From the NCBI RefSeq assembly GCF_963924675.1, contig NC_089228.1, positions 90,860,894-90,924,893 on the forward strand: a stretch of DNA of 64,000 nt, in the 5' to 3' direction. The translations under genes and the position numbers were made by a program. Positions 44,672 through 57,665 of this stretch are shown here, in pieces. Origin of the DNA: Phocoena phocoena (taxonomy: Eukaryota; Chordata; Mammalia; Artiodactyla; Phocoenidae). Position 1 is the stretch's first letter; every line of letters begins with the position of its first letter. Below the pieces are notes generated by a model. The model did no database searches and had not been told where the DNA came from. It worked only from the letters and a program-made list of their open reading frames with translations.

Positions 44672-47600
44672 TCCAACAAAATGGTCAAACAATGTCTGCT
44701 TCATGTCCAAGGAAACAAATGGTCATAAATTTTATTTAACTCCTGCTGCTATGGGAAATAAAAAGCAATAAACCTAAGAATCAAAGTCTTGGAAAATTCC
44801 TGATCAAAGGTAATTCAGTGTCACAACACTGTTGCTCAAGGTACACAGATTTTCCTGTGATTTTTTACAATAATGTCTGTAATTATTATTAATTATAGGG
44901 TATTTGACAAGGTACTCAGCAATGTATTAAACGTTTACTTTCCCTGATGGGTTTACAATCTATAAAATACGTTAATCTAACTTTTCCAATATTTACTTTG
45001 CCAGCCCCTCCCCTCTTCACCTTCACTCTCACCCCATTACGTTCTTTTTATATATATATATCCATTCATAAAACACATCCATCAAGCCTCCTACACAGGA
45101 AGCACATCTGTCTCTGTTCTCTACCTTCTCAAATAACTTTGTCCCTTCCTCTTCTCTTGTTATTTTCCCTGTTTTCTCCTTTTCCATTTTCCACCCTCTA
45201 CCCCCGTTTTTTCATGTCTTCCCTTCCCCACTCTGCAGCCAAAGTTCCTACTTTCCATGTCTACCTTTGTTTGTCTATTTTTATATACACATTTGAAGAA
45301 AAGGAACTTTCCAGAATGTTCAAAAGAAATAAAGGAAGGAAGGAAGGAAGGGCTTCGAAAATGGAAAGGAAGCATTGCTTAGAGAGCACCAACTGCCTGT
45401 TATGGAGAATAATGGCAACTAGAACTTTCAGTCCTCCCTCCCTCCCTCCCTTCCTTCCTTGACTGGGAGCCCTGTTACCAGCTACAGATTGATGCAAGCA
45501 AATCATCCTCTGCTGAGCTCTGACAGCCAGTTTGAGGGACTGGCAAGTTCTGGAAAAGTTCTTTGTGCAGTCAGAAAGATTTTAGAACTTGGAAACTCAA
45601 AAGACAGAAGTGATATGCCAGAATAACGAAGGCCAACCCGGCCAAATAAATAAATAAGTAAATAAGCATACTGAGGGGAAAATATGGTTTCATTAGAAAA
45701 GCTTTTCTAGGTAATAGAAAACTAAAGAAATACTAGGAGAAATCAACCAATGGAAAATTAGAAGCCACAAAACTGGAGATAAAGTAGAATTAGAGGTAAA
45801 AGAAGCAAAGGCAGGATACAATCTCGAAGGTCAATTGATAAAATGTGTAGCAAGCACTGAACCAACACCAATCAATACAGCTCAGTATGAACTGAATCAC
45901 AGCCTAATAACCACATCACATCCACTTTATGGCACCATCTATCACACGAACAGCAGGAAGCAGTGGCAATTCAACGTATTGCACACTCCAGCAAACTGGC
46001 TTCCAAGTGTCATGTGAAACGAACAGTGTGGCAGGAGTTGCAGCGATAAAGGGGTGAGGGAGCAGAAGTAGACTGCAGAATGGCCTATGAGCTCCTGAAA
46101 ATACAAATTTGGAGCAAAGGTGGGAGAGAGGGACCACAGAGAGCAAGGGACATGGATAGGAAAGTTCCTGAAGCATGCCTGCTCAGATTCCACGTCGAAT
46201 TAGTAAGTCCTATTGGGATAGCGCTTGGATGCATTATGGAGAAAGGAATCGATAGCCATCTGAAGCAGGGGGTGAGGGAGAGGGAAGGGCAGGAGGAAAC
46301 TTGAGCCGTTAATAGAACTGTGAAGAAGCAGAGATTTTGTGAGCTGGTCAAGATGTCTAAGTGGAGATGAATGGACAACGGCTACCCCAGAATTAGGGGG
46401 GTTTATTTAGATTGTGTTTTTCTTGTCTCTTCACATCACTGTGGCATTTTGACTTTTCTCCTAAAAATAATACAAAATTCTGGGAGAAAAAATACACATT
46501 ACATGTGTTCATCAAGCAAAATTCAGAGTGAATGCTGTACACACTATCATCAAGGCTGTTTGCTGCTTACAGGGCTGCCTGCACACCATCCTCCTTTCCT
46601 GCCTGTCTTATTAAGAGGCTCTGTTCTTTCCCTGGGGCGACGGCAGCAAAGACGGCTAACAAACCTTCAAGAATTGTACCACAGTATTCTCCAAATTTGT
46701 CTGATAAGGATATTTTTAAAATAAGAACTCAAAGATGGCCTATTTTTCTTCACTATTATCATTTGTTTTCAATTTGCTACATTCTGACTTCCTTTCTTAA
46801 TAGAGATGTCAAGTCTGTTATAAGCTCTGAGTAGAGAGGCATGACACAAATACTTCAAGAGAATTAAATCCATTACAGTGTTAGAACACATTTGCCTTAA
46901 CTATGAAAAAGGGCACAGACTGAAGCCCTGTTTCCACATGTGCTCTGATTTCTCTAGGGTATAAGTGAAGTATTTAAGTTGATTAATCAAACTGCACCTA
47001 CCCTGTAAATATACATGTAATAAAGTATATTTACAATAAAAGACAATTTTCAAATGGTATGTACTTTGATTTTACGATCTTTCCACCAATTATCAGCCAC
47101 GTTAAACCGAACATTAAGCAAAAAACTACTCGGGCTCATCTGAAAGGAATGCGATATTCTACATGAGAGAACTCAGCCAAGGTATTTTATGGAACCACTG
47201 TTGGATGCAGATTGCTGATATGCAGTCATTTAGTTATGTAAAATTTAGTGTCCTCAATTTTTGGTTGGGACATTTGCAAAATATCTTCCCTTAACTCAAA
47301 AGCAGTCACCATTTTCTGAGGACTTTATATCTTCCCCTAAATTATTTGTCAACCAAGGTAAGAATATAACAAAATGCTCCTCTCCTCTTATTGTAATGGG
47401 TGTGGAAGTTAGCGGTAGATAACAATAAAAGCACAGACTTTGCAAAACTGAACATTTCTGGAGCCAAAATAAACTTTAGTTTTGCCCCCAATTTAGAACC
47501 CAGAGTTTAAATCCAAATGCCTGAAATTATATCCTTTTGTTCTCCAAGATCTATCTTCAGTCTCCAAATATAGCAAATAGATATTTTTGCACAAATGATC

Positions 47601-48430
47601 TTTTATCTTCTTAGATAACGTTTTGTATTCAATTTTTTCCCAAATTACATCAAGAGAATTATTTTTAAAATGAGACTTAGAACACTCCCAATTTCTCTAG
47701 TGTTTCATCTAATAACAGAAATGTGCAGTCCTATAATAATCCTAAAACCACCTTAAAATCCTTAAAGCTGTGACTTTTTCCTATGTACATAAGGTTTTTG
47801 TCATAATGCACTCTGTACATTGTCACATCTGAATGTAGTTAAGGGTTATAATTATATACTGTATGGGAAGAAAATACATGCTACATGAAAACCCACGAAT
47901 GTGATGGTGGAAGTATCGTGAGAGGGATTGGAAGGTAGGGAAAAAGGAGAGAAACAAAAGTGAAATTCTTCAAGGCAGAATTCACAAGGCATTTCACAAG
48001 GTATACAAGGCATTTGGTGAGAGGTGAATCACAGCTAGTGCCTTTTAATTCAGGTTATACTTTTGAACTCAGAAAGGTGGAACAAACCTCGATGGGAAGA
48101 AATGAAACCACAAAAGAAGGAAATGAAAATGAGTACATCGGTTATTTGAATAAGTTCCAGTGCCCAGAGAAAAGAAAAGAAAAGGACTCATAGACGTAGT
48201 GTACTATCTTTGTTACAACCTTGCAATCTCAGGAAATAGTATAAAGAAGAATAGAGATAGACAAATATTTTTTTCCCTCAAGTAAATTTTAAGGCAGATT
48301 CTGGAAAATATAGACTGTTTCCTTGGTGTTATCCCCTTACAAAATTATTGTTATTAAAACCGAATAAGATTTATTTAGTTTCAGAAAATCAAATGTACAA
48401 GTAGAAGTTGAGGGGACCTAACTTGGACAA
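44672..48430. other. Mostly unique DNA, short simple repeats, no gene recognised
   Basis: A pyrimidine-rich stretch lies at 45000-45260, an (AAGG)n run at 45331-45350 and a (TCCC/TTCC)n run at 45433-45460. A frame of 171 codons at 44947-45462 crosses these low-complexity tracts and is not convincing. The segment 47000-48430 is unique-looking without notable signals. Confidence 0.55.
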
Positions 48431-48474
48431 TCATTTCCCAAGACAACTTGATGATTCAAAACAATGTCAGAGGC

Positions 48475-48660
48475 TCAGAAAGCCTGTGTTCCTTTAGCAC
48501 TGGATGTGCTGCTGATACTGGCCAAGCCATCTGAGTTCTCTTAGTTTCCTGTTTGATAAGATGCATACAATAACATCCACACTTCTTGACTCAGAATTAT
48601 TGTTGATAGCAAATGAAATGTATGAAAATACTTTGTAAACTGTAAAACACCATGGAAAAG
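48475..48660 (+). repeat. MIR SINE fragment
   Basis: 'gccatctgagttctcttagt', then 'tgtttgataagatgcataca' and 'aaaatactttgtaaactgta' follow MIR order on the plus strand. Confidence 0.7.
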
Positions 48661-49999
48661 CCAGGAATATTATCATCAATACACACTAAAAATATGATTT
48701 TTTAAGTTACAGGGAGTCAACACCTGATGTAACTAATATAAATCAATGCCACCATGAGTGGCCCTAATAGAATAGCAGTGAGGGAAGTGATCCTGTTTTC
48801 ATCCTCACTGGTCAGACCACACTGGTAGAAAACCTTAGAGGACATGATTTCCATCTTCCTTTGTCTGAAAGACTGGCAGTGGAGAAGAACCATTTGCCAT
48901 ACTCTTTGCAGAGAGCAGAACCAAAACAACCAGATAGAAATGACAAGGAGGGAGATTTCAATTGCTTAAGGAATTGACTATAAATACTTTTAGTGGTTTT
49001 TAAATCCACTGACATCTGTTCTCTATGTGAAAAGCACACTCTTGAGATGTAGAGTGTACAACACACACAGCCCTACAAGGCAGGAACCCCTCTTCCCCAC
49101 TGTGAGATGGATGATTTTCATGTACACAAATCTGTAGAGAGGATCGAGAGTTACAAAGTCCATCTTAAATGGCCATCCCACAGGCCTGTGAAGAACACTG
49201 TCTTCCTCCCTAATCTTCAAGAAACAGTTTTCTAGAGTGGGCACTTCCCACCTCCAACAACCTCTTCCTCTTGTTCTATGAAAACTGCACCTAACACTTA
49301 GGGAGTGAAATAAGGCAAATAAAAGGATATCCTTCATCTATTCCCAGTGACCTCAACTTGGAAAATACAGCAATGACTTCATCATATTCAAGCATCCATA
49401 TATATTCAAAGACCTGTGACTTTATACAGTCAAATGTCTGATTGTTTTGAATAGAATATTTAAAATTGAGAAAAGAGAGACACACAGACAGTAAACCAAA
49501 ACTCAGCTATGAAATCTGATGGCTAAGGAGAAAAAAAGACTGTGGGAAGTATCTATCAGATACAGAAATCAGCCATCACATGGAAGTCGCTATCAGCTTT
49601 CTCGGTTCTGTACTAACCAAAAGCCAAAGGGCAGGAAAGCAGCCGGATCCATGCTAAAGATTGTGTGTAGAGTGCCGACTTGTCTGGTAGCCAAAGTGTG
49701 GCCAGAGGAGGTGCCAAAAGGTCATTGCTCCTTGCGTTTTCATCCTGGGAGAACTTGACGGAGTTGCTCCAACTGAAGCCTGTCTGTCTCACTAGGGGTT
49801 GTTGAAATATTCTCGCAAGCTCACATCTTGCCATAATGTGAAGAGTGCTGAATTCACCTATGGTGTTAGTCCTTTATCCAAGAATTCTACAAGCATGCAC
49901 AACAAATAATGAACCCATCTGTAAGCTGAATTAACTCCTTCAATTATGTTACTTGAATTCTGTCTGCTTTTCCTTGTAAAAAGAGTATTATTTTAAAAT
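48661..49999. other. No recognised feature
   Basis: Unique-looking. Several frames of 60-104 codons on the minus strand (48717-49485) show no coding signals. Confidence 0.5.
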
Positions 50000-50225
50000 C
50001 ATATTAGAATAGGTAAATCCACAAAGTTTATAGGATTTGGGAGGGAGGAAGGAACAAGGAGCAATTATTTAAGGGGTAGGGAATTTCCTTTTGGAGTGAT
50101 GAAAATGCTCAGAACTAGACAGAGGTGATGGTTGCACTACATTGTGAAAGCACTAAATGCTACTGCCTTGTTTACTTTAAAACAGTTAATATTATCTTAC
50201 ATGAATTCCATTCAATTAAAAAAAT
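50000..50225 (+). mobile_element. Old L1 3' end fragment (L1ME/L1MD-like)
   Basis: 'gtgatggttgcactacattg', 'tgaaagcactaaatgctact' and 'taaaacagttaatattatct' match the 3' terminal block of older L1s. Confidence 0.65.
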
Positions 50226-50754
50226 ATTAGAATGGGATTGAAGACTCTGAGAGAGAAGGGCCTAATTGATTAGAAAAATCAACCTCCCGACCCATAAGAG
50301 ATAGCATTTCCTTTTCTGTATTTCTTATAGAGAAAGTCTGCCACAGTCACAGTCAGAGGCTATGAAATCATCTTTCCCAACCCAGAGAAGATTTGGCCAT
50401 GCAGTTAGTCAACAGGGACGGTTCCTCTGGGGCCTGGCAGTTGGCATTTAACGTCTTCCTTCCTTTTGAAGCTCGGAAGACAATGGAAATACTGTCTTCC
50501 ATTTTCAGACTTGTCACAACTCTCACAGAAAATCCCCATGAAGAGGTTTTTGTCCAATGTACTGACTGAAGTCTGGCCAATTGTTATTGATATTGTACTT
50601 TTCCTCAGACTGATTTATTCAATGACTTATATCTATAGGATTCATTAAACAAAACCTATTGGAATTCATCCAATCTATCTTCCAAGTGCAGATACTTCCC
50701 ATAAAAAGAAAAACAAAAGAAGACCAAAACACTAAATTCATAGAAAAAAAATCA
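50226..50754. other. No recognised feature
   Basis: No repeat or gene signature was seen between two L1 tails. Confidence 0.5.
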
Positions 50755-51105
50755 GATTTGCAGTTACAGTGGGGGGCGTGTGGATTGAAGGAAAGCAGTC
50801 AAAAGGTACAACCTTCCAGTTATAAGATAAATAAGCACTTGGGATGTAATGTACACATGATGACTACAGTTAACACTGCTGTGTGGTATATAGGAAAGTT
50901 AAGAGAGTACATCCTGAGAGTTTTCATCACAAGGATAAACATTTTTTCCTTCCTTTTTATTGTATCTCTATGGGACGACAGATGCTAGCTGAACCTTTTG
51001 TGGTAATCATTTCACAATATATGTAAATCAAACAATCATGCTGTACAAACATAGTACAGTGATGTATGTCAATTACTTCTCAGTAGAACTGGGGGACACA
51101 AAAGA
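50755..51105 (+). mobile_element. L1M 3' UTR fragment
   Basis: 'tgatgactacagttaacact', 'gagagttttcatcacaagga', 'gtggtaatcatttcacaata' and 'aacaatcatgctgtac' follow the L1M 3' UTR order on the plus strand. Confidence 0.75.
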
Positions 51106-51188
51106 AAGATGTGTTTGAAAGGTATGTTTGGTATCACATGGTGTATTAATAAGTGTTCTCCAGAGAATCAACAGAATATATATATATA

Positions 51189-51628
51189 GGCATACCTCAT
51201 TGTATTGCACTTTGCTTTACTACGTTTTGCAAATATTGTGTCTTTAACTAATGAAAGGTCTGTGGCACCCTTTATTGAGCAGGTCTACCAGTGTCATTTT
51301 TCTAACAGCATTTGCTCACTTTGTGTCTCTGTGGTACATTTTGGTAATTCTTGCAATATTTCAAACCCTCCACCAGCAAAAAGATTATGACTCACTGAAG
51401 GCTGAGATGATGGCTAGCATTTTTTAGCAAAAAAGTATTTTTGAATTAAGGTATGTACTGGTGTTTTAGACACAATACTTTTGCACACTTAACAGACTAT
51501 AGTATAGTGTAAACATAACTTTTATATGCACTGGGAAACCAAAAAATTCATGTGACTCACTTAATTGCAATATTTGCTTTATTGCAGTAGTCTGTAACTG
51601 AGCCTGCAATATCTCTGAGGTATACCTG
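51189..51628 (+). mobile_element. Short Tigger1-like non-autonomous element
   Basis: The left end 'ggcatacctcattgtattgc' and the right end 'tatctctgaggtatacctg' are Tigger inverted terminal repeats with TA on both sides. At 440 bp it keeps the two ends but lacks the transposase piece retained at 23756-24118: the text jumps from 'ttcaaaccctccaccagc' to 'aaaaagattatgactcac'. Confidence 0.87.
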
Positions 51629-51633
51629 TATAA

Positions 51634-51635
<2 letters not shown>

Positions 51636-51675
<40 letters not shown>
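51636..51675. repeat. (CA)n microsatellite
   Basis: About 19 pure CA units directly after the right end of the Tigger element. Confidence 0.97.
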
Positions 51676-51676
<1 letters not shown>

Positions 51677-52140
51677 GAAATTCATTATAAGAAACTGGCT
51701 CGTGTGATTACGGAGGCTGAGAAGTCCCAAGATCTGCTGGAGACCCAAGAAGAGCCAATGTTTTAGTTTTCAGGTTGAATCCAAATGCAGGAAAAGACTG
51801 AGGTCCCAGCTCAAAGCAGCCAGGCAGCAGGTCTTCAGTTGACTGGGAGAGGCCCACCCACGTTAGGGAGCGCTATTGCTTTATTCAGTTTACTGATTCA
51901 AATGTTAATGTCATGCAAAAACACCCTCTCAGACACAGGGGCCACATACCCTTTGGTCCAGTCAAGTTGACACATAAAATTAACCATCACACCTGGTCAC
52001 AGAACTTTGGACTGAACAACGCATGCCCCATACCTCCCAAAACCAGGCCTTACCAAAAAAAAGTAGAAACTCAAATATTTTTTGCATGGAGAATGTAAAT
52101 CCTTTTTCCTTCTTATCTGTTTATTAAGAAATGCATCCAG

Positions 52141-52336
52141 GGCTTCCCTGGTGGCGCAGTGGTTGGGAGTCCGTGCGGGTTCGTGCCCCGGTCCGGGAGG
52201 ATCCCACGTGCCGCAGAGCGGCTGGGCCCGTGAGCCATGGCTGCTGAGCCTGCATATCCGGAGCCTGTGCTCCACGGCGGGAGAGGCCGCAGCGGTGGGA
52301 GGCCCGCATACCGCAAAAAAAAAAAAAAAAAAAAAA
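52141..52336 (+). mobile_element. CHR SINE 9, with deletion in the tRNA-derived part
   Basis: A perfect 12-bp TSD (AAATGCATCCAG at 52129-52140 and 52337-52348). Between boxes A and B about 20 bases ('cctgccgatgcagggg' region) are missing, so the internal promoter is probably damaged. Confidence 0.96.
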
Positions 52337-52348
52337 AAATGCATCCAG

Positions 52349-52654
52349 TAAAAATATTCAAGTAGTCCCCAAGCCAAATGAACCAGTTAAAATAAACTAC
52401 ATTAACTTTATTAGCTTTGGATAAGGGTGTAACTGCTTACAAAAATAAAAACAAGAACAAGAAAGGAGAGGGTTCCTAATGGCATAACCACCTTCTTGAT
52501 AATTTTTCATACCTACAGAAATGTCCAGAGAAGAGCAGGTGAAGAACTGAATGAGGACGGACACTGGAGAGAGCTGAAATAATGTGGACTAAGAATTGCT
52601 GTTGTCATGTGTTAATGTAACTAGTACACCAACAGACAAAGCATATGAGGTTCA
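52349..52654. other. No recognised feature
   Basis: Unique-looking sequence between a SINE and a MIR. Confidence 0.5.
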
Positions 52655-52860
52655 GGGCCAGAACTCTGGAGTGAGACAATGTGGCTGAGTAAAACAATCT
52701 CACCATGCTCAGTGATTCTAAGCAAGGTTTTAAATCTCTCTTGGTTTCTTCCCTTGTAACATAGGAAAGGTAGAACTTGCTTCATATGGTATGTGTGTTG
52801 AATAATTCAGATATTATTCAACATACTATAAATGCTCCATAAACATCAATTATCTTTTAA
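52655..52860 (+). repeat. MIR SINE fragment
   Basis: 'cagaactctggagtgagaca', 'tcttggtttcttcccttgta' and 'aataattcagatattattca' follow MIR order on the plus strand. Confidence 0.7.
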
Positions 52861-54534
52861 TTATCTTTTAAGTATGTGGACATTTTGGAAATTTACCACA
52901 CACATGGCTAAAGAGTTCTCTTTCAAGACGAAAGACTTGAGCACTTCAGATGGGCCACAGGAAGGCAGGCAGAAGTCACAACACAGCCTCACTGTAAGAT
53001 TAGATTAAGATTCCAATTAATCTACCCAAGGTTACAAACTTATTGGAGGCAACACGGCCACAAGGAGCAGAGGCAGATACAACCTGTTTCCATGAACCCC
53101 AGAGCCTCTACCAAGGAGCGGCACAGGTTAATGCACTGCCCACACAAGAAAGGGTTTCGCCAGATACAGGAGCCCTTGTCCTGGTGTGGACGAAGGAAGA
53201 AACATAAAGAAGCACACACCAACCATTTCTAGGTCATTAACGGAAAGAATGAACACTCACCTCAAGCTACCCTCAGCAGCGGTCAGAGGGAGAGCAGAGT
53301 CCATTCCACGGGCCTCTGAACTGCTTCTCAGCCTCATCCACCGGCTTCCTAGGAGGTCAACTTCCCCATCAAGGTCCACCTCCAATTCTGCTTAATATCC
53401 TTAGTGCTCTGATACTGTGTGGTCCAAGGACACAAGTCCACTGTCCTACAGTGACCATCTTCAATCTAAACACAGCATTCCTTACACTTCTAAAACCTTC
53501 CAGTGTAGCTTTCATGAAGTAAGCTTCCCATCCTCTCTGTGACTAGATCAGACCCACGGACGGAGTACAAAGGGGTAACGTCCAGGCAAAGAGTTTTAGA
53601 GGCATTTGGAACAGACTGCTGCTGCCATCCTCTTTCAATGTTGTCTCCTTCACTCACCTGTACTGATGTTTGAAGGACTCTAGCAGAGACAATTACTTGG
53701 AGAAAGACAGGATTTTGTTGCTAAAATTCAGATATTCCAGAGAAAAGAGATCCTTGAGTCATTTAACATGACACAATTTGAGAGATGATGAAGAACAGGT
53801 TTTAGGAGTGAAGGAAGATGAGAAGTAGGAGAGAAAAAACAAGCACCGGATGCCCAGCAGCTTGGTTCAGGGTTCAGGAGCACCAAGGAGAGACTGAGTA
53901 TCAGACAAAGTGATGATAAAAAGGAAGAGAAAGACTAATCTGGAACTGGACGCAGGAGAACACCAAGAAAGGACCCCTTTGCTAAAGAGCAGTTTTCCCA
54001 TTGTTCTTTCCTCATTAAGCAGAGGAGTCAGAGTGCACCTTGTGGATCACAAGAGAGGGAACATAATAACGTCCTGCAAGGTTAGTTGATAAACAATCCA
54101 ATGTTTTATGACATGAGGGGAGGAGTGATAATGGCTTTTAAGTGCCACATAAATTTTGAATGCTTCTTCAGCTCTAGTCTTAGCTGCAAAGCATTGGATC
54201 ACGTTATTGCCTCTCTCACACACAGCTTGCCTACACAACTGCACTTTCTTGGATATGCCTCTCTACATGCAACCTGAGTCAATTAATTCCTAATGCATCA
54301 AAGCCCAAATTTTGCTGTGGGCCTGTGCCATCTTGAGAAACTAGCATCCTAGGATGTGTTGAAAATAAGGCTACAGCCCCTCTCCCCTACCACACATACT
54401 CTGTTTTAATGGAGGAATTAAGCTCAAGGATCTGAGTTTCTAGTATACCAATAAATTTTGATTCAGGTAGCACCACATTAAACAGAACACAGATTTTAAG
54501 ACAGAGGAACTTTCAACAATCTCCGTGATTTAGA
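52861..54534. other. No gene recognised
   Basis: Unique-looking sequence with somewhat higher GC around 53250-53400. Small frames have no coding support. Confidence 0.55.
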
Positions 54535-54690
54535 GCTGTACATCTCAAACATTAATGTGCATACAAATCGCCTGAGGACCTTGTTAAACTTCCGTTTCTG
54601 ATTCAGTAAGTCTATAGTCCTAACATGCTCCCAGGTGATGCTGCTGATCCACAGTCATACTTTGAGTAGCAAGGATTTGGAGAACATGGG
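54535..54690 (+). repeat. MER5-type hAT element fragment
   Basis: 'ttaatgtgcatacaaatcgc', 'ctgattcagtaagtctatag' and 'gctcccaggtgatgctgctg' match MER5A/B on the plus strand. Confidence 0.8.
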
Positions 54691-55124
54691 AAGGAAAATA
54701 GTGTCAGTTTGCAGGCTGAGTAGGAGTGACATTAATACAGTTACCAAGAAACATAGAGTTAGAAGGATCCTTAGTGACCATAGCATGCAAGCATTCCTGA
54801 GATCATTCAGAAAGTCACCAGTGGAGAAAGGAATCTTCTAATAAGTTTTAATTCTCAGGTCAACTTCTGGTGCTCTGAAATGTAAAATCCAAAATGTAAA
54901 CTTGCACATGTGAAACCAATCAACTCCTTCCCAAAAGGTTCAACAAACTTAAAAGTTAGAAGGTTTTCATTCTTAACAAAGGAACATATCAAAGTTTGCA
55001 TTTCCCACTATAGTTTTATCCCTTTCAAATCTTTGGTGGAAAGCAGTGTAAAGAGTGCAGGGAAAGGGGGTTTATTGAAAACTAAAGATTAAAAAGATAT
55101 TATCTAATTTCACTGTCTGGTTTC
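54691..55124. other. No recognised feature
   Basis: Unique-looking sequence. Frames of 60-68 codons carry no coding signals. Confidence 0.5.
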
Positions 55125-55265
55125 ATTAATAAGGAAAATTATCCCATTATGATTTCCTCAGGGTCACCCAGCTAGTCATATAGCTAATCACTGGAAAATG
55201 TGAGATGAAAATCACTAACTCTTAACTCCTAATTCATTGCTTTGACTTCTACACTGTTAAGTAAA
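55125..55265 (-). repeat. MIR SINE fragment, reverse orientation
   Basis: 'tcctcagggtcacccagcta' followed by 'actggaaaatgtgagatgaa' and 'ctttgacttctacactg' matches the minus-strand MIR. Confidence 0.7.
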
Positions 55266-56127
55266 ACTTTCCATGTTTAAACTTTATTTTTGAAGAGTAT
55301 TTTACAATTATAAACTTGACACAAAAAAGTAAGAGAAAGGGGTTCTAATAGAGGTTTGGCATCTCAAATGGCTTACAAGCAAAGGGCAGTCCTGATGACC
55401 TCTTTATATGACCAGCCAGCTAAAATCAGTAAGAAAATCGTGTCAATTTATTCCTAAGGTAACAGAACCAGGAGCAAGAGCCAGGTGCTTTATAAAATAT
55501 ATTATCAGTTATGGGTCATTTGGGCTTGTAATAAGTGTTCCGAGGAACAAAATGAAGATGAATTTATTGGGCAAAGCCAAGCCCCAAGGGAACTCGCTAA
55601 AGACAGGGGTTATTTCAAAAACAAGAATTATGTTGTCCAGTACCAAGGAAAACTGCTAAGGATGCTGCCTCTGCATAGAAATAATGTTCTTGTATTTGTG
55701 ATACAAAGAATAGCTTTGATTAGGTCTGTTTAAGACCAGGTAAGAAACTTTACTTGAGCCCTGGTCCTGTGGGAAAATGTGTTACAAATTAACACATTGG
55801 ATAATTCTCTTTATGCTGAATTTATTGCTCTTTAAGTCTTTAAAGAAATCTCTTAATTATTTTGATCTTCCACACCACTGTCAAACATTTTGGTGCATAG
55901 TTTTTTCAAATCCTTGAAGTGTCTGCTTTGTATATCTTGTGGAATACTTATTATACAAAAACCCAGTTCTGGATGGCAAGGACAGATACAGAGATTAAAA
56001 ACCTATCTCTTACCCTTAAAACACTCAAAGTCCAGTTGAGGAAACAAATATGTACACAAATAACAAGTGAAGAGAGTGGGGAAGCTGGTCTTGCCTTAGT
56101 ATAAAAAGAGATAGTCCCAAACTTCTA
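55266..56127. other. No recognised feature
   Basis: Unique-looking, AT-rich. Two overlapping frames of 82-83 codons (55408-55733) in different registers argue against coding. Confidence 0.5.
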
Positions 56128-56390
56128 AGATGGAATGCTGTATAGCCAAGTGGTTAAGAAGACAGACTCTAATCTTAGATTCTCTGTGTCCAAATCCTGG
56201 CTTCTCTATTTACTATGTGACCTTGAGCAAATTACTTAACTCACGTGTCTCTCAGTTTCCCCATTTGTACAATCACATAATAGTACCTCCCTCATAGAGT
56301 TGGTATGAAGATTAAATGAATCAATATACGGAAAGCCTTTAGAATAACGTCTGACACAGAGTGCTACCTAAGTATAAGCTACTTTAATTA
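56128..56390 (+). repeat. MIR SINE, nearly complete
   Basis: It runs from the tRNA-like head 'tatagccaagtggttaagaa' through 'tgtgaccttgagcaaattac', 'tctcagtttccccatttgta' and 'gtatgaagattaaatgaatc' to 'acagagtgctacctaagta'. It is the best preserved MIR in the window. Confidence 0.92.
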
Positions 56391-57168
56391 CTGTTCTGAA
56401 GAGGGATCTGTTCTATTCCCAATGACTTCAATTATCATAGAATCCTCCCAGAACCAACAGGGCAAGACAGCAAACCAGAAGAAGGAGCTAGTCTTAATTT
56501 GGTCACATAGTGATCTGCTACTTGCCACGGTCTTGGGAGTAGTGAAACAGTTCATCTCCAAATGTCACAAAAGTTTGCTTTGCGTGGTTAATAGTTTCTC
56601 ACTCAGGCATGTGAACTAAACCAATTGCAGTAAACTTAGTATATTTCCAAGCACTGAAAAGACTCATCCCAGTGGGCTAAACCTGTCACCGGAAACCTTG
56701 GCAAGGACTTCATGCTCAGAGCAGGGTTGATTTACAGTAGCGGGAAAAAATAGAAGGGAGAAATATTAAAATAAAGTGCAATCATGTTTCTATTTAAAAG
56801 TGGTCATTGCCAGCGCATTGCAAAATATTGCTGGCCAGCGACCAGAAAGTTGCACCTACACAGATTCCAGCTGTGGATCCCTGGAACCCTCACCGTGATT
56901 GCTCAATAACTCTCCTAGTTAGCACCACTGGCAAAAATTTGGCAAATCTTATATATCCACAAACACGCTCACACACACACACACACACACACCGGCAATT
57001 TGCTCAGCCCTTGTATCATTAAGACACTTATTCTGTTCAGGATGGTCAAGATGATATTTTTCTTTTATAACTACTTTTAGAAACTATTTTTTTCTTTTAC
57101 TCTCTAAATTGAAATTATACACAGGTTTACATCCAGCCATATCGAGCTCCTCCTAAGTCAAGCGCCGT
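56391..57168. other. Unique DNA with a short (CA)n tract
   Basis: (CA)n at 56969-56992. No gene or other repeat was recognised. Confidence 0.55.
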
Positions 57169-57237
57169 TTAACTTCTGCCTGTGCCTTTATTTAACTTCT
57201 GCCTGTGCCTTTATTTAACTTCTGCCTGTGCCTTTAT
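57169..57237. repeat. 23-bp minisatellite, three identical units
   Basis: The unit 'ttaacttctgcctgtgcctt' plus TAT occurs three times without a mismatch. A partial copy of the flank, 'tgccgtttaac', occurs on both sides (57165 and 57242). Confidence 0.95.
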
Positions 57238-57444
57238 TTTTTGCCGTTTAACATCTGTACACCTCTAGAAGAAAGACTGTCTACCTTTAGGAATAGCCAT
57301 TAAAAAGTGACTGTTTGAGATTCATTTATGTAGTACCCTTTTCTGAGGCACTCCTGGCACAAAATGTACCGATAATAATAATATCTTAACAGTAAACTTG
57401 TGGCAAATTGAAGAGCTCACTTTGGTGTCTAGATTTGTATAACA

Positions 57445-57665
57445 GAACATGTACCGAGGCAGGAAGACTAGGTGTTGAGTATCAGCCCCGTCGCTCAGCA
57501 GCTGCCCGCCTACCCGCCCCTGGACCAGACACTCTCTGTTCCTCAGTTTGCCCATCTGCACGATAGGAATTAAAGACCCTGTCTAGCCTGGCTCATAGGA
57601 TTGCTGTGGAATTTTAATGGAAATATTCATGAAGGGATTTGTAAACTACCCAGCACCCCACGTAT
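57445..57665 (+). repeat. MIR SINE fragment
   Basis: 'cctcagtttgcccatctgca', 'tcataggattgctgtggaat' and 'gtaaactacccagcacccca' follow MIR order on the plus strand. The head is diverged. Confidence 0.75.

Larger units (their letters stand above)
51140..51995 (-). repeat. LTR-like interspersed repeat, copy 2, split by Tigger and (CA)n
   Basis: The left end 'aataagtgttctccagagaa' and the right part 'cagtcaagttgacacataaa' correspond to copy 1 at 41608-42030. Between them a Tigger element sits in the TA-rich tract of the repeat, followed by a (CA)n microsatellite. Confidence 0.6.

Noticed and set aside
44947..45462. 171-codon open frame
   Set aside because: It runs through pyrimidine-rich and (AAGG)n/(CCTT)n low-complexity DNA and has no splice, start or compositional support.
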